Below, piece after piece: positions 9,300 through 18,854 of a stretch of 64,000 bases of DNA. The stretch's first letter is position 1, and each line of letters starts with the position of its first letter. Made by a program: the position numbers and the translations under genes. The notes under the pieces were generated by a model. The model saw only the letters and a list, made by a program, of their open reading frames with translations, was not told where the DNA came from and did no database searches. The stretch is taken from assembly GCF_900100365.1 (NCBI RefSeq), contig NZ_FNKU01000001.1, forward strand, positions 2,914,001-2,978,000, written 5' to 3'. The DNA is from Pseudomonas cannabina. GTDB taxonomy: Bacteria; Pseudomonadota; Gammaproteobacteria; Pseudomonadales; Pseudomonadaceae.

Positions 9300-9440
9300 A
9301 TAGCCACCTCACACTGTCAACCACAGCGAGACAGTGATTCATCTCCCAGCTACTTATTGCACCGCTGGATAACCAGTAATCTTGATCTCACTTGATCGAT
9401 TGCTGAATGTGCAGCGTCGATATCCGATGGAGAAAGAATC

Positions 9441-10163
9441 ATGCTGACTCTTCGCAAAGCTTCCGATCGCGGCGCAGCAGATCATGGCTGGCTGAAATCC
9501 TTTCATACCTTTTCCTTTGCCAGCTACCGCAATCCGCAGGAACAGGGCTTTTCCGATCTGCTGGTCATCAATGACGACCGCGTAACGGCCGGTAAAGGGT
9601 TTGGCCAGCACCCGCACCGCGACATGGAAATCTTTTCCTACGTGCTCGAAGGCGCGCTGGAACACAAGGACACACTGGGCACCGGCTCGGTGATACGCCC
9701 AGGTGACGTGCAGTTGATGAGCGCCGGCAGCGGCGTGGCACACAGCGAGTTCAACCACTCGCAAACCGAAGGCGTGCATTTTCTGCAAATCTGGATTGTG
9801 CCGAATGTTGCAGGTGCAGAGCCACGCTATCAGCAGGAGCACTTCAGCGCTGAACAGAAACGCGGTCGCCTGCAGTTGATCATCTCACCTGAAGGTGAAG
9901 ACGGTTCGCTCAAGGTTCGCCAGGATGCGCGTGTGTACGCCGGTCTGTTCGATGGCGATGAAACCGCCGCGCTTGAGCTGGCCGCCAATCGCTATGCCTA
10001 CGTGCATGTCGCCCGAGGCAGCGTGGTACTGAATGGCGAGCAACTGGGCGAAGGCGACGGTGTGCGCGTGCGCAGCGAACAGTTGATCAGCCTGAAAGAC
10101 GGGGTCGACGCAGAAGTGCTGGTGTTTGACATGCGCCCCAATGAAAGGCCGCAGATGCCCTGA
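9441..10163 (+). CDS. Pirin-family bicupin protein
   Basis: A 240-residue pirin/YhhW-type protein. The N-terminal cupin holds the metal-binding HPHRDMEI motif plus the SGVAHSEFNHS segment; the C-terminal cupin (from about residue 150) is degenerate. Family members include quercetin 2,3-dioxygenase activity and redox-linked regulators. A GAGAAAG ribosome site precedes the ATG. It stands alone, followed by a damaged cupin gene. Confidence 0.85.
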   Translation: MLTLRKASDRGAADHGWLKSFHTFSFASYRNPQEQGFSDLLVINDDRVTAGKGFGQHPHRDMEIFSYVLEGALEHKDTLGTGSVIRPGDVQLMSAGSGVAHSEFNHSQTEGVHFLQIWIVPNVAGAEPRYQQEHFSAEQKRGRLQLIISPEGEDGSLKVRQDARVYAGLFDGDETAALELAANRYAYVHVARGSVVLNGEQLGEGDGVRVRSEQLISLKDGVDAEVLVFDMRPNERPQMP

Positions 10164-10249
10164 TGCATAGCAATGGCATCAGGAAAACTTAGCGTTTCTT
10201 TCACTTGATCGGTGCTACGGCCTGATCCACGCTCCGTCGAACCGCCCTT

Positions 10250-10276
10250 GCTCGCGGCCCTGAACCGGCCGCGAGC
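10250..10276. repeat. Perfect inverted repeat (hairpin) upstream of the broken cupin gene
   Basis: GCTCGCGGCC and GGCCGCGAGC form a perfect 10-bp stem around a 7-nt loop. No T tract follows, so it is not a classic terminator. It ends 39 bp before the ATG at 10316 and could end pirin transcription weakly or shape the cupin leader. Confidence 0.5.
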
Positions 10277-10315
10277 ATCCTGGCTGTTTGATCGGACATC
10301 AGGTGAGGAGAAAAC

Positions 10316-10741
10316 ATGCGCCCTGATCAATAACGTGATTGTGTTCTTCTGAAGCCCGCCCGTACCTCTCACGGCAAGCAAGGGCTGGATTATCAAGTCG
10401 GTATTTCAGCCCAAAGCGCAGGCGCTCGTCATATTCACATGCAGTTGCTGACGATCCCGCCCGGCGGCAAAGGCAAGGCACACAAGCATCAGGAACATGA
10501 AACCGCTATTTATGCACTGAGCGGGGCTACTGGGTGCTGGTATGGGGAGTCACTGGAAAAACATGCTGTCGTAGAAGAAGGCGACTTCTTCTACATCCCG
10601 GCAGGCATGCCGCACGTGCCCTACAACCGCAGCAACATGCATGCAGCCACAGCTCTGGTTGCGCGCACCGATCCTGATGAGCAGGAAAGCGTGACCTTGC
10701 TACCGGCGCTCGACGAGGTATTAGCTTCCAGGCAGAGCTGA
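10316..10741 (+). pseudogene. Cupin-domain gene interrupted by a stop at codon 6
   Basis: A strong ribosome site (GAGGAG) sits directly before an ATG at 10316. That frame reads five codons (MRPDQ), then TAA at 10331-10333, and then continues open to the stop at 10741. The downstream part is a coherent cupin of about 135 residues, with HKHQEHETAIYAL and GDFFYIPAGMPHVPYN. The next ATG in frame, 10439, would remove the first cupin strands and has no ribosome site; the only other in-frame candidate is a CTG at 10349. The simplest reading is a recent nonsense change in a small cupin gene. Confidence 0.75.
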
Positions 10742-10796
10742 GCAGACTGCTCAGCGGGGACAATCTTGCTGGTGCATGCTCTTCAAAACGCACAAA

Positions 10797-10829
10797 CAAA
10801 AACGCCGCTATAGTGAGCGGCGTTTTTGT
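10797..10829. terminator. Bidirectional rho-independent terminator
   Basis: The stem CCGCTATAGTGAGCGG is flanked by A and T runs on both sides, so it works for the tRNA operon on the minus strand and for the cupin gene on the plus strand. Confidence 0.85.
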
Positions 10830-10834
10830 GAATA

Positions 10835-10910
<76 letters not shown>

Positions 10911-10914
10911 AAAA

Positions 10915-10990
10915 TGGCGTCCCCTAGGGGACTCGAACCCCTGTTACCGCCGTGAAAGGGCGGTGTCCTAGGCCACTAGACGAAGGGGAC
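10915..10990 (-). tRNA. tRNA-Glu (TTC), copy 2
   Basis: A 76-nt cloverleaf on the minus strand. Acceptor GTCCCCT pairs with AGGGGAC, the anticodon loop is CTTTCAC (TTC) and CCA is encoded. It lies four bases upstream of tRNA-Gly copy 2. Confidence 0.97.
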
Positions 10991-11090
10991 ACTGCCTGAA
11001 ACACCATGGTGTGTGTTTCAGTTCCAGACACCATCCGGGGATGTGTACTGGTTTCACTCAACCCTGCCCGAAAGCAACGCTGCTTAAAAA

Positions 11091-11166
<76 letters not shown>

Positions 11167-11168
11167 AA

Positions 11169-11244
11169 TGGCGTCCCCTAGGGGACTCGAACCCCTGTTA
11201 CCGCCGTGAAAGGGCGGTGTCCTAGGCCACTAGACGAAGGGGAC
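11169..11244 (-). tRNA. tRNA-Glu (TTC), copy 1
   Basis: This is the first gene of the tRNA operon, matching the second Glu copy. Only two bases separate it from tRNA-Gly copy 1. The promoter lies about 65 bp upstream. Confidence 0.97.
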
Positions 11245-11307
11245 ACACGTACAACATTCACTGCTTATTTGCGCTAGGCTGTGTGCTTTACGCTGTAAGT
11301 GGCGCGC

Positions 11308-11336
11308 ATTTTATGGATGGTTTGAGGGGTCGTCAA
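11308..11336 (-). promoter_or_regulatory. Sigma-70 promoter of the tRNA operon
   Basis: Read on the minus strand, TTGACG (11331-11336) and TAAAAT (11308-11313) are separated by exactly 17 bp. They are followed by a GC-rich GCGCGCC discriminator, the type linked to stringent control of stable RNA. The rest of the 314-bp gap to the next gene at 11559 shows no further clear feature. Confidence 0.8.
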
Positions 11337-11558
11337 CCCCATTCTGAAAATTTATTGAAATCAATAACTTCGCTGCCGTTCAGACGCTGACCAACCTCAG
11401 CCGACCGCCTGCGTGCCTGAGCAATATCGTTCAGTTGCCTGATCAGCCCTCATCTATATAGGAGAGATGCCGACAAACTCCGAAAGGGACATCTATGCGC
11501 AGTAGTGCTTAGCCACTACACTCGCATTAAAACTAATTGCACAAATGAGGTTTGCACA

Positions 11559-12329
11559 GTGACTCCACTCATGATCACGCTGATGGTAGTAGCAGGCATC
11601 GCACTGCTCATCGCGATCGGCTACCTGAATCACGTCGCTGAAAACGGCAAACTGGAAAAGGCCCGCACCAAGGTTGAACTGAGTGATCGACTGCGTCGCT
11701 GCAGCGAGATCACCGAGGTCTTCCCGGGTCAATTGATGTCGCCAGCGTTGAAGCTGCTGTTGGCGCGCCTGGAGCTCAACGTTGTGCAGCGCATGCTGAA
11801 CATGGAAAAAGGCAACGCTCAGCTCAAACACCGCATCGGCGAACTGGAAGAGCAGATTGCCAAAGGTGAAGGCATCGAAATACCCAACCCGGTCACGCCG
11901 ATTCAGACCGAAGCCAAGGCCAAGGACGTTCGTTTTCTGCTCGAAGCCCTGCACGGTCAGGTCACGCGGGCTGCGCATGACGGTTTTCTGCAGACCAGCG
12001 AAGCCAAGCACTGGATCCGTGAAATCCGCACCATTCTGGTCAACCTGCACATCGAGTTCTTCAACAATCTTGGTCAGACTGCGCTCGCTCAGGATCAGCC
12101 AGGTCAGGCGCGTCTGGCGTTCGAGCGCGGCGTGCAGTACTTGCGCAATCAGCCGGACCCGGTCACCTATCAGCAGCAACTGCTGGCCATGGAAAAGCAA
12201 CTGGCCCGCGCCAACTCGGTGGTCTTGACCAACACTGCGCCGACCGAAGACGACGACAACGCGTTGACCGAAGGCCTGAAACAGGACGACACCGAGTCGG
12301 AATGGAAGAAGAAAGTCATCTACGATTGA
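11559..12329 (+). CDS. Conserved membrane-anchored protein of unknown function
   Basis: A 256-residue protein from a GTG start at 11559, chosen because GAGG lies eight bases ahead; an ATG at 11571 is the alternative. It has one N-terminal transmembrane segment (ITLMVVAGIALLIAIGYL), a charged helical body likely to form coiled coil (NMEKGNAQLKHRIGELEEQI) and an acidic C-terminus. The C-terminal region (GQARLAFERGVQYL) has a TPR-like look. I do not recognise a function. It is followed by hairpins and a convergent gene. Confidence 0.75.
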   Translation: MTPLMITLMVVAGIALLIAIGYLNHVAENGKLEKARTKVELSDRLRRCSEITEVFPGQLMSPALKLLLARLELNVVQRMLNMEKGNAQLKHRIGELEEQIAKGEGIEIPNPVTPIQTEAKAKDVRFLLEALHGQVTRAAHDGFLQTSEAKHWIREIRTILVNLHIEFFNNLGQTALAQDQPGQARLAFERGVQYLRNQPDPVTYQQQLLAMEKQLARANSVVLTNTAPTEDDDNALTEGLKQDDTESEWKKKVIYD

Positions 12330-12341
12330 TGACCGCCCCGC

Positions 12342-12369
12342 CGCTGCCCGCTCATTGAAACGGGCAGCG
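12342..12369. terminator. Possible terminator hairpin
   Basis: CGCTGCCCG and CGGGCAGCG form a 9-bp stem just after the stop at 12329. There is no T tract, so termination may depend on other factors. Confidence 0.4.
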
Positions 12370-12379
12370 ACCGACCGGC

Positions 12380-12862
12380 TCAGCAGTCGGTCGAAGCCAG
12401 AAAGATAGCGGCCAGACGCTCGATCCCTACCTGATCCTCTTCCTTGAAACGCCCCACGCTCGGACTGTCCAGGTCCAGCACGCCGATCAGACGCCCGTCC
12501 TTGACCAGCGGCACCACCAACTCACTGTTCGATGCGCTGTCGCACGCGATGTGTCCGGGAAATTCGTGCACGTCCTGAACACGCTGGGTTTGCCGACTTT
12601 GCGCTGCAGCCCCGCAGACACCGCGACCAAAGGGAATGCGTACGCAGGCGATCTGCCCCTGAAACGGCCCGAGCACCAGTTCTTCGTTGCGATTGAGGTA
12701 AAACCCCGCCCAGTTCAAATCCTCGATCTGGGTGTACAGGAACGCCGAAAACTGTGCAGCATTGGCGATAAAGTCGCGCTCATCGGCGAGCAGAGCCTCA
12801 AGTTGCGCCGCCAGCAGGCCATAACCATCCAGTCCGCTGCCGGTGTTTTGCAAATCAATCAT
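12380..12862 (-). CDS. msrC: Free methionine-(R)-sulfoxide reductase (GAF domain)
   Basis: A 160-residue single GAF-domain protein of the fRMsr family, which reduces free methionine-R-sulfoxide in the cytoplasm. The three family cysteines are present: IACVRIP (C73), GVCGAAA (C83) and HIACDSAS (C107). Length and motif spacing fit the family. Its start overlaps the stop of the DUF815 gene by four bases, so the two are coupled. Together with msrB at 16794 the window carries two methionine sulfoxide repair activities. Confidence 0.9.
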   Translation of the reverse strand: MIDLQNTGSGLDGYGLLAAQLEALLADERDFIANAAQFSAFLYTQIEDLNWAGFYLNRNEELVLGPFQGQIACVRIPFGRGVCGAAAQSRQTQRVQDVHEFPGHIACDSASNSELVVPLVKDGRLIGVLDLDSPSVGRFKEEDQVGIERLAAIFLASTDC

Positions 12863-13749
12863 GTGTGTTGCTCCAACAATTCAAGTCCTACCCAATAACG
12901 CGCAAATTGATAAGCACAGCGGCCATTGCGATTGCCCCGCGCGGTGGCCCAGCGAATCGCGGCCTTTTCCAGTTGTTCGTCGCGCTGCCACTGCAACCCG
13001 GCCTTGTGCGCCAGTTGGGTGATCCAGTGTTCGACCACATTCAGGTAGTGGTCCTGCGTGAACGGATAGAACGACAGCCACAGGCCGAACCGGTCGGACA
13101 GGGCAATCTTGTCTTCCACCGCTTCACTGGGGTGCAATTCGCCGTCAACGTGCGCCCAGTTGGCGTTGTCGCTTTCCTTTTCGGGCACCAGATGGCGGCG
13201 ATTGGAGGTCGCATACAGCAGCACATTGTCCGGCGCTTGCTCCAGCGAGCCGTCGAGCACGCTTTTCAGCACCCGATAATCGCCTTCGCCCGACTCGAAC
13301 GACAAGTCGTCACAGAACAGCACGAAACGCTGCGGCAGCTTTTGCAGTTGCTCGACCACGCGGGGCAAGTCACCCAGGTGATCACGCTCGATTTCTATCA
13401 GGCGCAGACCTGCCGGGGCGTACTCGGCCAGCAGTGCGCGGATCAACGAGGACTTGCCCGTGCCGCGCGAACCCCAGAGCAACGCGTGGTTGGCTGGCAG
13501 CCCTTCAATGAACTGGCGAGTGTTGCGGCCTAGCTGGTCGCGCTGAAGGTCGACGCCGATCAGATCGGTCAGGCGCGTCTCCAGACTGACCTGCAGCGGC
13601 AGCAGATAGCCACTGCGCCCCTCGCGCACCCAACGGGCGGCAAGCACCTGCGTCCACTCGACCGGCTCGCGTATGGCGGGCAGCAGAGGCTCCAGACGGG
13701 CCAGCACCGCATCGGCGCGTTGCAGAAAAGCATCCAACCGAGAGTCCAC
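12859..13749 (-). CDS. DUF815 family AAA ATPase
   Basis: A 296-residue P-loop protein. The Walker A motif is GSRGTGKSS at about residues 93-101 and the Walker B-like strand is RFVLFCDDLSFE. The family has a DnaA/Cdc48-like AAA core and no settled function. The stop overlaps the msrC start. It is divergent from the sagS-type kinase gene across 89 bp. Confidence 0.85.
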   Translation of the reverse strand: MDSRLDAFLQRADAVLARLEPLLPAIREPVEWTQVLAARWVREGRSGYLLPLQVSLETRLTDLIGVDLQRDQLGRNTRQFIEGLPANHALLWGSRGTGKSSLIRALLAEYAPAGLRLIEIERDHLGDLPRVVEQLQKLPQRFVLFCDDLSFESGEGDYRVLKSVLDGSLEQAPDNVLLYATSNRRHLVPEKESDNANWAHVDGELHPSEAVEDKIALSDRFGLWLSFYPFTQDHYLNVVEHWITQLAHKAGLQWQRDEQLEKAAIRWATARGNRNGRCAYQFARYWVGLELLEQHT

Positions 13750-13838
13750 GGGATCTCCTTATATTTAACTGATTGGTCACCGATGCCGATCAGCTATGCT
13801 TGGCCGGCACAGTGCACCCGAAGTGGCAGTAGGTATTC

Positions 13839-16190
13839 ATGGATATTTCGCTCAAAAACAGGCTTTCGTTCAAACAAGCGCGCCTGGCCGTGTTGATCGG
13901 CTTCGCGCTTGGGACCTTGCTGAGCTTTGCGCAGATTGCGCTTGATTATGCCAGCGAAGACGCCTCCATCAATCGCGAAATCAAATCCCTGCTGGAAATC
14001 ACCCAGAATCCTGCCTCGCGTATCGCCTATAACATTGACGCTGAGCTGGCTCAGGAACTGACCCTCGGGCTGCTGCACTCCCCTGCCGTGGTCAGTGCGA
14101 GGCTGACTGACAACAATGACACGGTGCTCGCCAGTGTTGAACGACCGATGGCCACCGGCCGTTATCGGATGTTCAGTGACTGGCTGTTCGGGGAAAGCCG
14201 ACAGTTTCAGGAAAAGCTGCACCTTGACCATCTGCCGGACGAAACCATCGGCACACTGTACCTGACCGTCGACACCTTCGCGTTCGGCAGCCACTTCCTG
14301 CAACGCGCGGAAATAACGCTGCTCAACGGCTTCGTGCGCAGCCTGGCGCTGGCGGGAATTCTGACCATTCTGTTCTACGCGACGCTCACCAAACCGCTGG
14401 TCCGGGTGATCCGGGAACTGAGCAGCCGCGATCCGCGCAGCCCGGATCAGGCCAGGATCAACTGCCCGCCACACCATGAACAGGATGAAATCGGTGTGCT
14501 GGTCGCCACGTTCAATCGTCAGATCGAGACCATGAGCGCCGAGTTTTCCAGGCGGCGCGCGGCCGAAGACCGCCTGACCGATCACCTGAATCAGCTGGAA
14601 AACATCGTCTCGGCACGCACCAATGAACTCAAGGCCAGCAACATGCGCCTGCGCCAGTCCAACGAAGAACTGCAGATCGCGCGCAGTACTGCACTGGACA
14701 TGGCTCACGCGCGCTCGGCATTTCTGGCGCACATGAGCCATGAAATCCGCACCCCGCTCAACGGCCTGCTGGGCATGCTGGCCCTGTCGCTGGACAGCCC
14801 GCTCGGGGCCGAGCAACGCCAGCAACTGATGATCGCCCATGATTCGGGCAAAGTGCTGGTGGAACTGCTCAACGATATTCTCGACATGTCCAAGTTCGAC
14901 GCTGGCCATCTGGAGATCGAACGCATCCCGTTCGACCTCGGCGCGCTGATCGAGGACACCGCCAACCTGTTGTCGCAGAACGCCGCGCCGAGTGTGGAGC
15001 TGACCTGCCTGATCGCGCCGGACTTCCCGGCGCTGGTCACCGGCGACCCGACCCGGGTCCGGCAGATCGTCAGCAACCTGCTGTCCAACGCGCTCAAGTT
15101 CACCCGCTTCGGCCGGGTGGACGTGCGCCTGACACACCATCTGGATTCCACCAGCGGGGAAAACCGGGTGCGCATCGAAGTGCGTGACACAGGAATCGGC
15201 ATCGCGCAGGACGCTCAGGCAAAAATATTCCAGCCCTTCACCCAGGCGGAAGCAGCCATCACCCGCCAGTACGGCGGCACCGGGCTGGGGCTGGCGCTGA
15301 CCAACAACCTGTGTGAAGCCATGAACGGCCAGTTGAGCATTCAGTCGCAGTCCGGTTTTGGCAGCCAGTTCTGCGCCGAACTGCCCTTGCCGATCAACCT
15401 GCCCGCGGTCGCCCAGACGCCGCTCAAGGGCCGGGTGACGGTGATCAGTTCCGCAGGCAGCAGTCTGGTGGAACTGCTCGGCAACCTGCTTCCCTTCTGG
15501 GGCGTGGACCTCAAACGACGCAGCATCGATGACCGTCCGGACGATCTGGACCTCGACAGCGGCCCGGACCTGGTGATTACCGACTGCCCCGAGTGCCTGT
15601 TCGCGATCCGGCCGACCACGCCCGTGCCGATTCTGCTGGTCACCGCTTACGGCAATTTCATGCCCGCCGAGCAGGTCGCCGCCCTCGCACCGCTGCAGCA
15701 GCAAGCCCGGCCGCTGGCGCGTAACGCGCTCTACCACACCTTGCGACGGGTTCTGAATCAGGAAGAGCCAGGCTCACGCGACCCGATGGCCCTCGAACAC
15801 GCGACGCAACATCAGGCGCGCGTGCTGCTGGTGGAAGATAATCCGGTCAATCAACTGGTGGCCAAGGGCATTCTCGGCAAACTCGGCTGTGAAGTGGTGA
15901 TCAGCAGCCATGGCGGTGAGGCGCTGGAGCAACTGGAACACAGCCACTTCGATCTGGTACTGATGGACTGCAATATGCCGGTCATGGACGGTTACGAGGC
16001 CAGTCGGCAGATCCGCAGCAGCGGTCGCTGGCCGAACCTGCCGATTGTCGCGCTGACCGCCAACGCCATGCCCGACGAACGCGAGCGCTGCAAAGCGGCG
16101 GGCATGAACGATTATCTGGCCAAGCCATTCAGGCGTGCCGAACTGGTCAGTATTCTCGATCAGTGGATTCCGCTCACCGAGGAGCGCTGA
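13839..16190 (+). CDS. sagS: Hybrid sensor histidine kinase, SagS-like
   Basis: A 783-residue hybrid kinase. It has a transmembrane helix at about 16-35, a periplasmic loop, a second helix at about 161-185, a HAMP-like linker and coiled coil, and a HisKA domain with HMSHEIRTPLNG (H301). The ATPase domain shows DTGIGIA and GGTGLGLAL, and a C-terminal receiver has D710 in LMDCNMPVMDG. There is no Hpt domain. In P. aeruginosa the same position before gpx-msrB-alaA-htpX is held by SagS (PA2824), which signals through HptB to control attached growth. The ortholog call rests on architecture and synteny. Confidence 0.85.
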   Translation: MDISLKNRLSFKQARLAVLIGFALGTLLSFAQIALDYASEDASINREIKSLLEITQNPASRIAYNIDAELAQELTLGLLHSPAVVSARLTDNNDTVLASVERPMATGRYRMFSDWLFGESRQFQEKLHLDHLPDETIGTLYLTVDTFAFGSHFLQRAEITLLNGFVRSLALAGILTILFYATLTKPLVRVIRELSSRDPRSPDQARINCPPHHEQDEIGVLVATFNRQIETMSAEFSRRRAAEDRLTDHLNQLENIVSARTNELKASNMRLRQSNEELQIARSTALDMAHARSAFLAHMSHEIRTPLNGLLGMLALSLDSPLGAEQRQQLMIAHDSGKVLVELLNDILDMSKFDAGHLEIERIPFDLGALIEDTANLLSQNAAPSVELTCLIAPDFPALVTGDPTRVRQIVSNLLSNALKFTRFGRVDVRLTHHLDSTSGENRVRIEVRDTGIGIAQDAQAKIFQPFTQAEAAITRQYGGTGLGLALTNNLCEAMNGQLSIQSQSGFGSQFCAELPLPINLPAVAQTPLKGRVTVISSAGSSLVELLGNLLPFWGVDLKRRSIDDRPDDLDLDSGPDLVITDCPECLFAIRPTTPVPILLVTAYGNFMPAEQVAALAPLQQQARPLARNALYHTLRRVLNQEEPGSRDPMALEHATQHQARVLLVEDNPVNQLVAKGILGKLGCEVVISSHGGEALEQLEHSHFDLVLMDCNMPVMDGYEASRQIRSSGRWPNLPIVALTANAMPDERERCKAAGMNDYLAKPFRRAELVSILDQWIPLTEER

Positions 16191-16196
16191 AAGCAC

Positions 16197-16682
16197 TTAG
16201 CGCAGCAGCGCTTCGATTTCGCCAGTCAACTCTTCCGGCTTGGTCAACGGGGCAAAACGCTTGACCAGTTTGCCGTCCTTGCCGATCAGGAATTTGGTGA
16301 AGTTCCACTTGATCCGCTCCGTGCCCAGCAAGCCCGGCGCCTGCTGCTTGAGCTTGACGAACAGCAGGTGGGCCTGATCGCCGTTGACATCGATCTTCTT
16401 GAACAGTGGAAAGCTGACGCCATAGTTCAACTCGCAAAAACCGGAAATCGCGCCATCATCGCCCGGCTCCTGTTTGCCAAACTGATTGCAGGGAAAACCA
16501 AGCACCACAAGCCCCTGATCCTTGTAGTCCTGCCAGAGTTTTTCCAGCCCCTTGTATTGCGGAGTAAAGCCGCATTTGCTCGCCGTATTGACCACCAGCA
16601 CTGCTTTGCCCGCGAAATCGGCGAGGGTTTTCTGTTCGCCTTTGATCGTGGTGACGGGGATGCTCAGCAGGTTTTCGCTCAT
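16197..16682 (-). CDS. Glutathione peroxidase family thiol peroxidase
   Basis: A 161-residue protein from the ATG at 16682; 23 further codons upstream look non-coding. The catalytic set is visible: Cys37 in TASKCGFTPQ (Cys rather than selenocysteine), the Gln/Phe segment LGFPCNQFG and Trp in KWNFTKF. Such Cys forms usually reduce peroxides using thioredoxin. In PAO1 the peroxide-sensing MarR gene ospR lies between sagS and gpx; here only six bases separate the convergent sagS and gpx stops, so ospR is absent from this spot. Confidence 0.9.
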   Translation of the reverse strand: MSENLLSIPVTTIKGEQKTLADFAGKAVLVVNTASKCGFTPQYKGLEKLWQDYKDQGLVVLGFPCNQFGKQEPGDDGAISGFCELNYGVSFPLFKKIDVNGDQAHLLFVKLKQQAPGLLGTERIKWNFTKFLIGKDGKLVKRFAPLTKPEELTGEIEALLR

Positions 16683-16793
16683 GTACAAATGCCTCGGGGC
16701 TGTGACGGTGTCAGGACGCTTGACGTTAGCGTGCAATTGAACAGCACGCACGCCGATTTCCGGAATTGATACCGCTGAATAAACGCGTGCGCG

Positions 16794-17189
16794 TTATCCG
16801 CGAGGCTCCAGCGTCAGGCACACCGAATTGATGCAGTAACGCAGACCGGTCGGTGGCGGACCGTCGGGAAACACATGCCCCAGGTGCGCATCACATTTGG
16901 CGCAGACCACTTCGGTACGAATCATGCCGTGACTGACATCGCGCACTTCGACCACCGCGCTGCCTTCCAGTGGCGCATAGAAACTCGGCCAGCCGCAGCC
17001 GGAATCGAACTTGGTGGTGGAATCGAACAGAGCCTCATTGCAGCAGATGCAGTGATAGACGCCGTCTGTTTTTGTGCTGTTGTACTTGCCGGAAAACGGC
17101 CGCTCGGTGCCTTTCAGGCGGCAAACGTTGTATTGCTCGGGGTCGAGCATCTGCTTCCACTCTTCGAGCGTTTTCTGCAACTTGTCCAC
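16794..17189 (-). CDS. msrB: Peptide methionine-(R)-sulfoxide reductase MsrB
   Basis: A 131-residue MsrB. The zinc-binding CxxC pairs are in [10 protein letters not shown] and [14 protein letters not shown]; the catalytic Cys is in [17 protein letters not shown] is the substrate-site signature. I chose the GTG at 17189 because GGAGGT lies seven bases upstream and it gives the standard [11 protein letters not shown] start. It repairs R-sulfoxides of protein methionine. It is divergent from alaA and follows the PAO1 order gpx-msrB-alaA. Confidence 0.93.
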   Translation of the reverse strand: MDKLQKTLEEWKQMLDPEQYNVCRLKGTERPFSGKYNSTKTDGVYHCICCNEALFDSTTKFDSGCGWPSFYAPLEGSAVVEVRDVSHGMIRTEVVCAKCDAHLGHVFPDGPPPTGLRYCINSVCLTLEPRG

Positions 17190-17376
17190 AGGTACACCTC
17201 CGAATCGGAAAAAGCCCGATCTGTATCTTTTCCGCAGATCGGGTGGCACGTATGATTGCGCCAGGTCAGACGTCAGTCTGGCACCCGCGTTTGTCGCACA
17301 CAAACCCATTTTCATGGCGTGTGTGCCGCGACCCTCGTTGCAAGCCGGCAACCGCTCCACTTTCGGGATCATCACC

Positions 17377-18588
17377 ATGCAGTTCAGCAAATCGAACAAG
17401 CTCGCAAACGTCTGCTACGACATTCGCGGGCCAGTGCTCAAGCACGCCAAACGACTGGAAGAGGAAGGTCATCGCATCCTCAAGCTGAACATCGGCAACC
17501 CGGCACCGTTTGGTTTCGAAGCGCCGGACGAAATTCTCCAGGATGTGATCCGCAACCTGCCGACCGCGCAGGGTTACAGTGACTCCAAAGGGCTGTTCAG
17601 CGCTCGCAAGGCGGTCATGCAGTATTACCAGCAGAAGCAGGTCGAAGGTGTCGGCATTGAAGACATCTACTTGGGCAACGGCGTTTCCGAACTGATCGTG
17701 ATGTCGATGCAGGCGCTGCTCAACAACGGCGATGAAGTGCTGGTGCCAGCGCCCGACTATCCGCTGTGGACCGCCGCCGTGGCCTTGTCCGGTGGCAACC
17801 CGGTGCATTACCTGTGTGACGAGCAGGCCAACTGGTGGCCCGACCTGGAAGACATCAAGGCCAAAATCACCCCGAACACCAAGGCCATGGTGATCATCAA
17901 CCCGAACAACCCGACCGGCGCGGTGTATTCGCGGGAAGTCTTGCTGGGCATGCTGGAACTGGCCCGCCAGCACAATCTGGTGGTGTTCTCCGACGAAATC
18001 TACGACAAGATTCTTTACGACGACGCCGTGCACATCTGCACAGCCTCACTGGCACCGGACCTGCTGTGCCTGACCTTCAACGGCCTGTCGAAATCGTATC
18101 GGGTCGCGGGCTTCCGCTCCGGCTGGATCGCCATTTCCGGGCCCAAGCACAACGCGCAGAGCTACATCGAAGGCATCGACATTCTGGCCAATATGCGCCT
18201 GTGCGCCAACGTACCCAGCCAGCACGCGATCCAGACCGCGCTGGGCGGCTATCAGAGCATCAACGACCTGATCCTGCCGCCAGGCCGCCTGCTGGAGCAG
18301 CGCAACCGCACCTGGGAACTGCTCAACGACATTCCCGGCGTCAGCTGTGTGAAACCGATGGGTGCGCTGTACGCGTTTCCGCGTATCGACCCGAAAGTCT
18401 GCCCGATCCTCAACGACGAGAAGTTCGTGCTTGACCTGCTGCTCTCGGAAAAACTGTTGGTGGTACAAGGCACGGCGTTCAACTGGCCCTACCCTGACCA
18501 CTTCCGCGTAGTGACCCTGCCACGCGTTGACGAACTGGAGCAGGCCATCGGCCGGATCGGTAACTTCCTCAAGGGTTATCGTCAGTAA
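17377..18588 (+). CDS. alaA: Alanine aminotransferase AlaA
   Basis: A 403-residue class I PLP aminotransferase, very close in sequence to E. coli AlaA (YfbQ) from memory: [34 protein letters not shown] and [12 protein letters not shown] with the PLP lysine. It makes alanine from pyruvate and glutamate. The ATG at 17377 matches the family N-terminus, although the frame is open upstream to 17074. The start of that longer frame would overlap msrB and is unlikely. A hairpin terminator follows. Confidence 0.92.
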   Translation: MQFSKSNKLANVCYDIRGPVLKHAKRLEEEGHRILKLNIGNPAPFGFEAPDEILQDVIRNLPTAQGYSDSKGLFSARKAVMQYYQQKQVEGVGIEDIYLGNGVSELIVMSMQALLNNGDEVLVPAPDYPLWTAAVALSGGNPVHYLCDEQANWWPDLEDIKAKITPNTKAMVIINPNNPTGAVYSREVLLGMLELARQHNLVVFSDEIYDKILYDDAVHICTASLAPDLLCLTFNGLSKSYRVAGFRSGWIAISGPKHNAQSYIEGIDILANMRLCANVPSQHAIQTALGGYQSINDLILPPGRLLEQRNRTWELLNDIPGVSCVKPMGALYAFPRIDPKVCPILNDEKFVLDLLLSEKLLVVQGTAFNWPYPDHFRVVTLPRVDELEQAIGRIGNFLKGYRQ

Positions 18589-18614
18589 GAAACCCGGGGG
18601 TTGATTGCTTCGCC

Positions 18615-18645
18615 TCTGCCCCGGCCTGTTCGGGGCAGTTTATTT
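18615..18645 (+). terminator. Terminator of alaA
   Basis: CTGCCCCG and CGGGGCAG form a stem around a short loop, followed by TTTATTT. It lies 30 bp after the alaA stop. Confidence 0.75.
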
Positions 18646-18854
18646 CAGCCCCGCCTCAATCGCCCGAGCCAGCGCCTCACAGGCCTTCAGGGGCCGGACA
18701 CCTTGGCTCAGCTGCCGTTCAGCTTGCCGGTATTACCATCGATTACGTCAAGACGACACAGTTTGAAATAGTCCCTGTGTTGAATAGCAGCGGTCACCAC
18801 CTTATATACCCGGCATCGAGTTACATATTTATACCTGAGGAGAACGTTTCGACC

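Noticed and set aside
13794..15737. 647-codon open frame antisense to the sagS gene
   Set aside because: It is a GC-rich shadow of a strongly coding gene, with no ribosome site or domain and compositionally biased residues.
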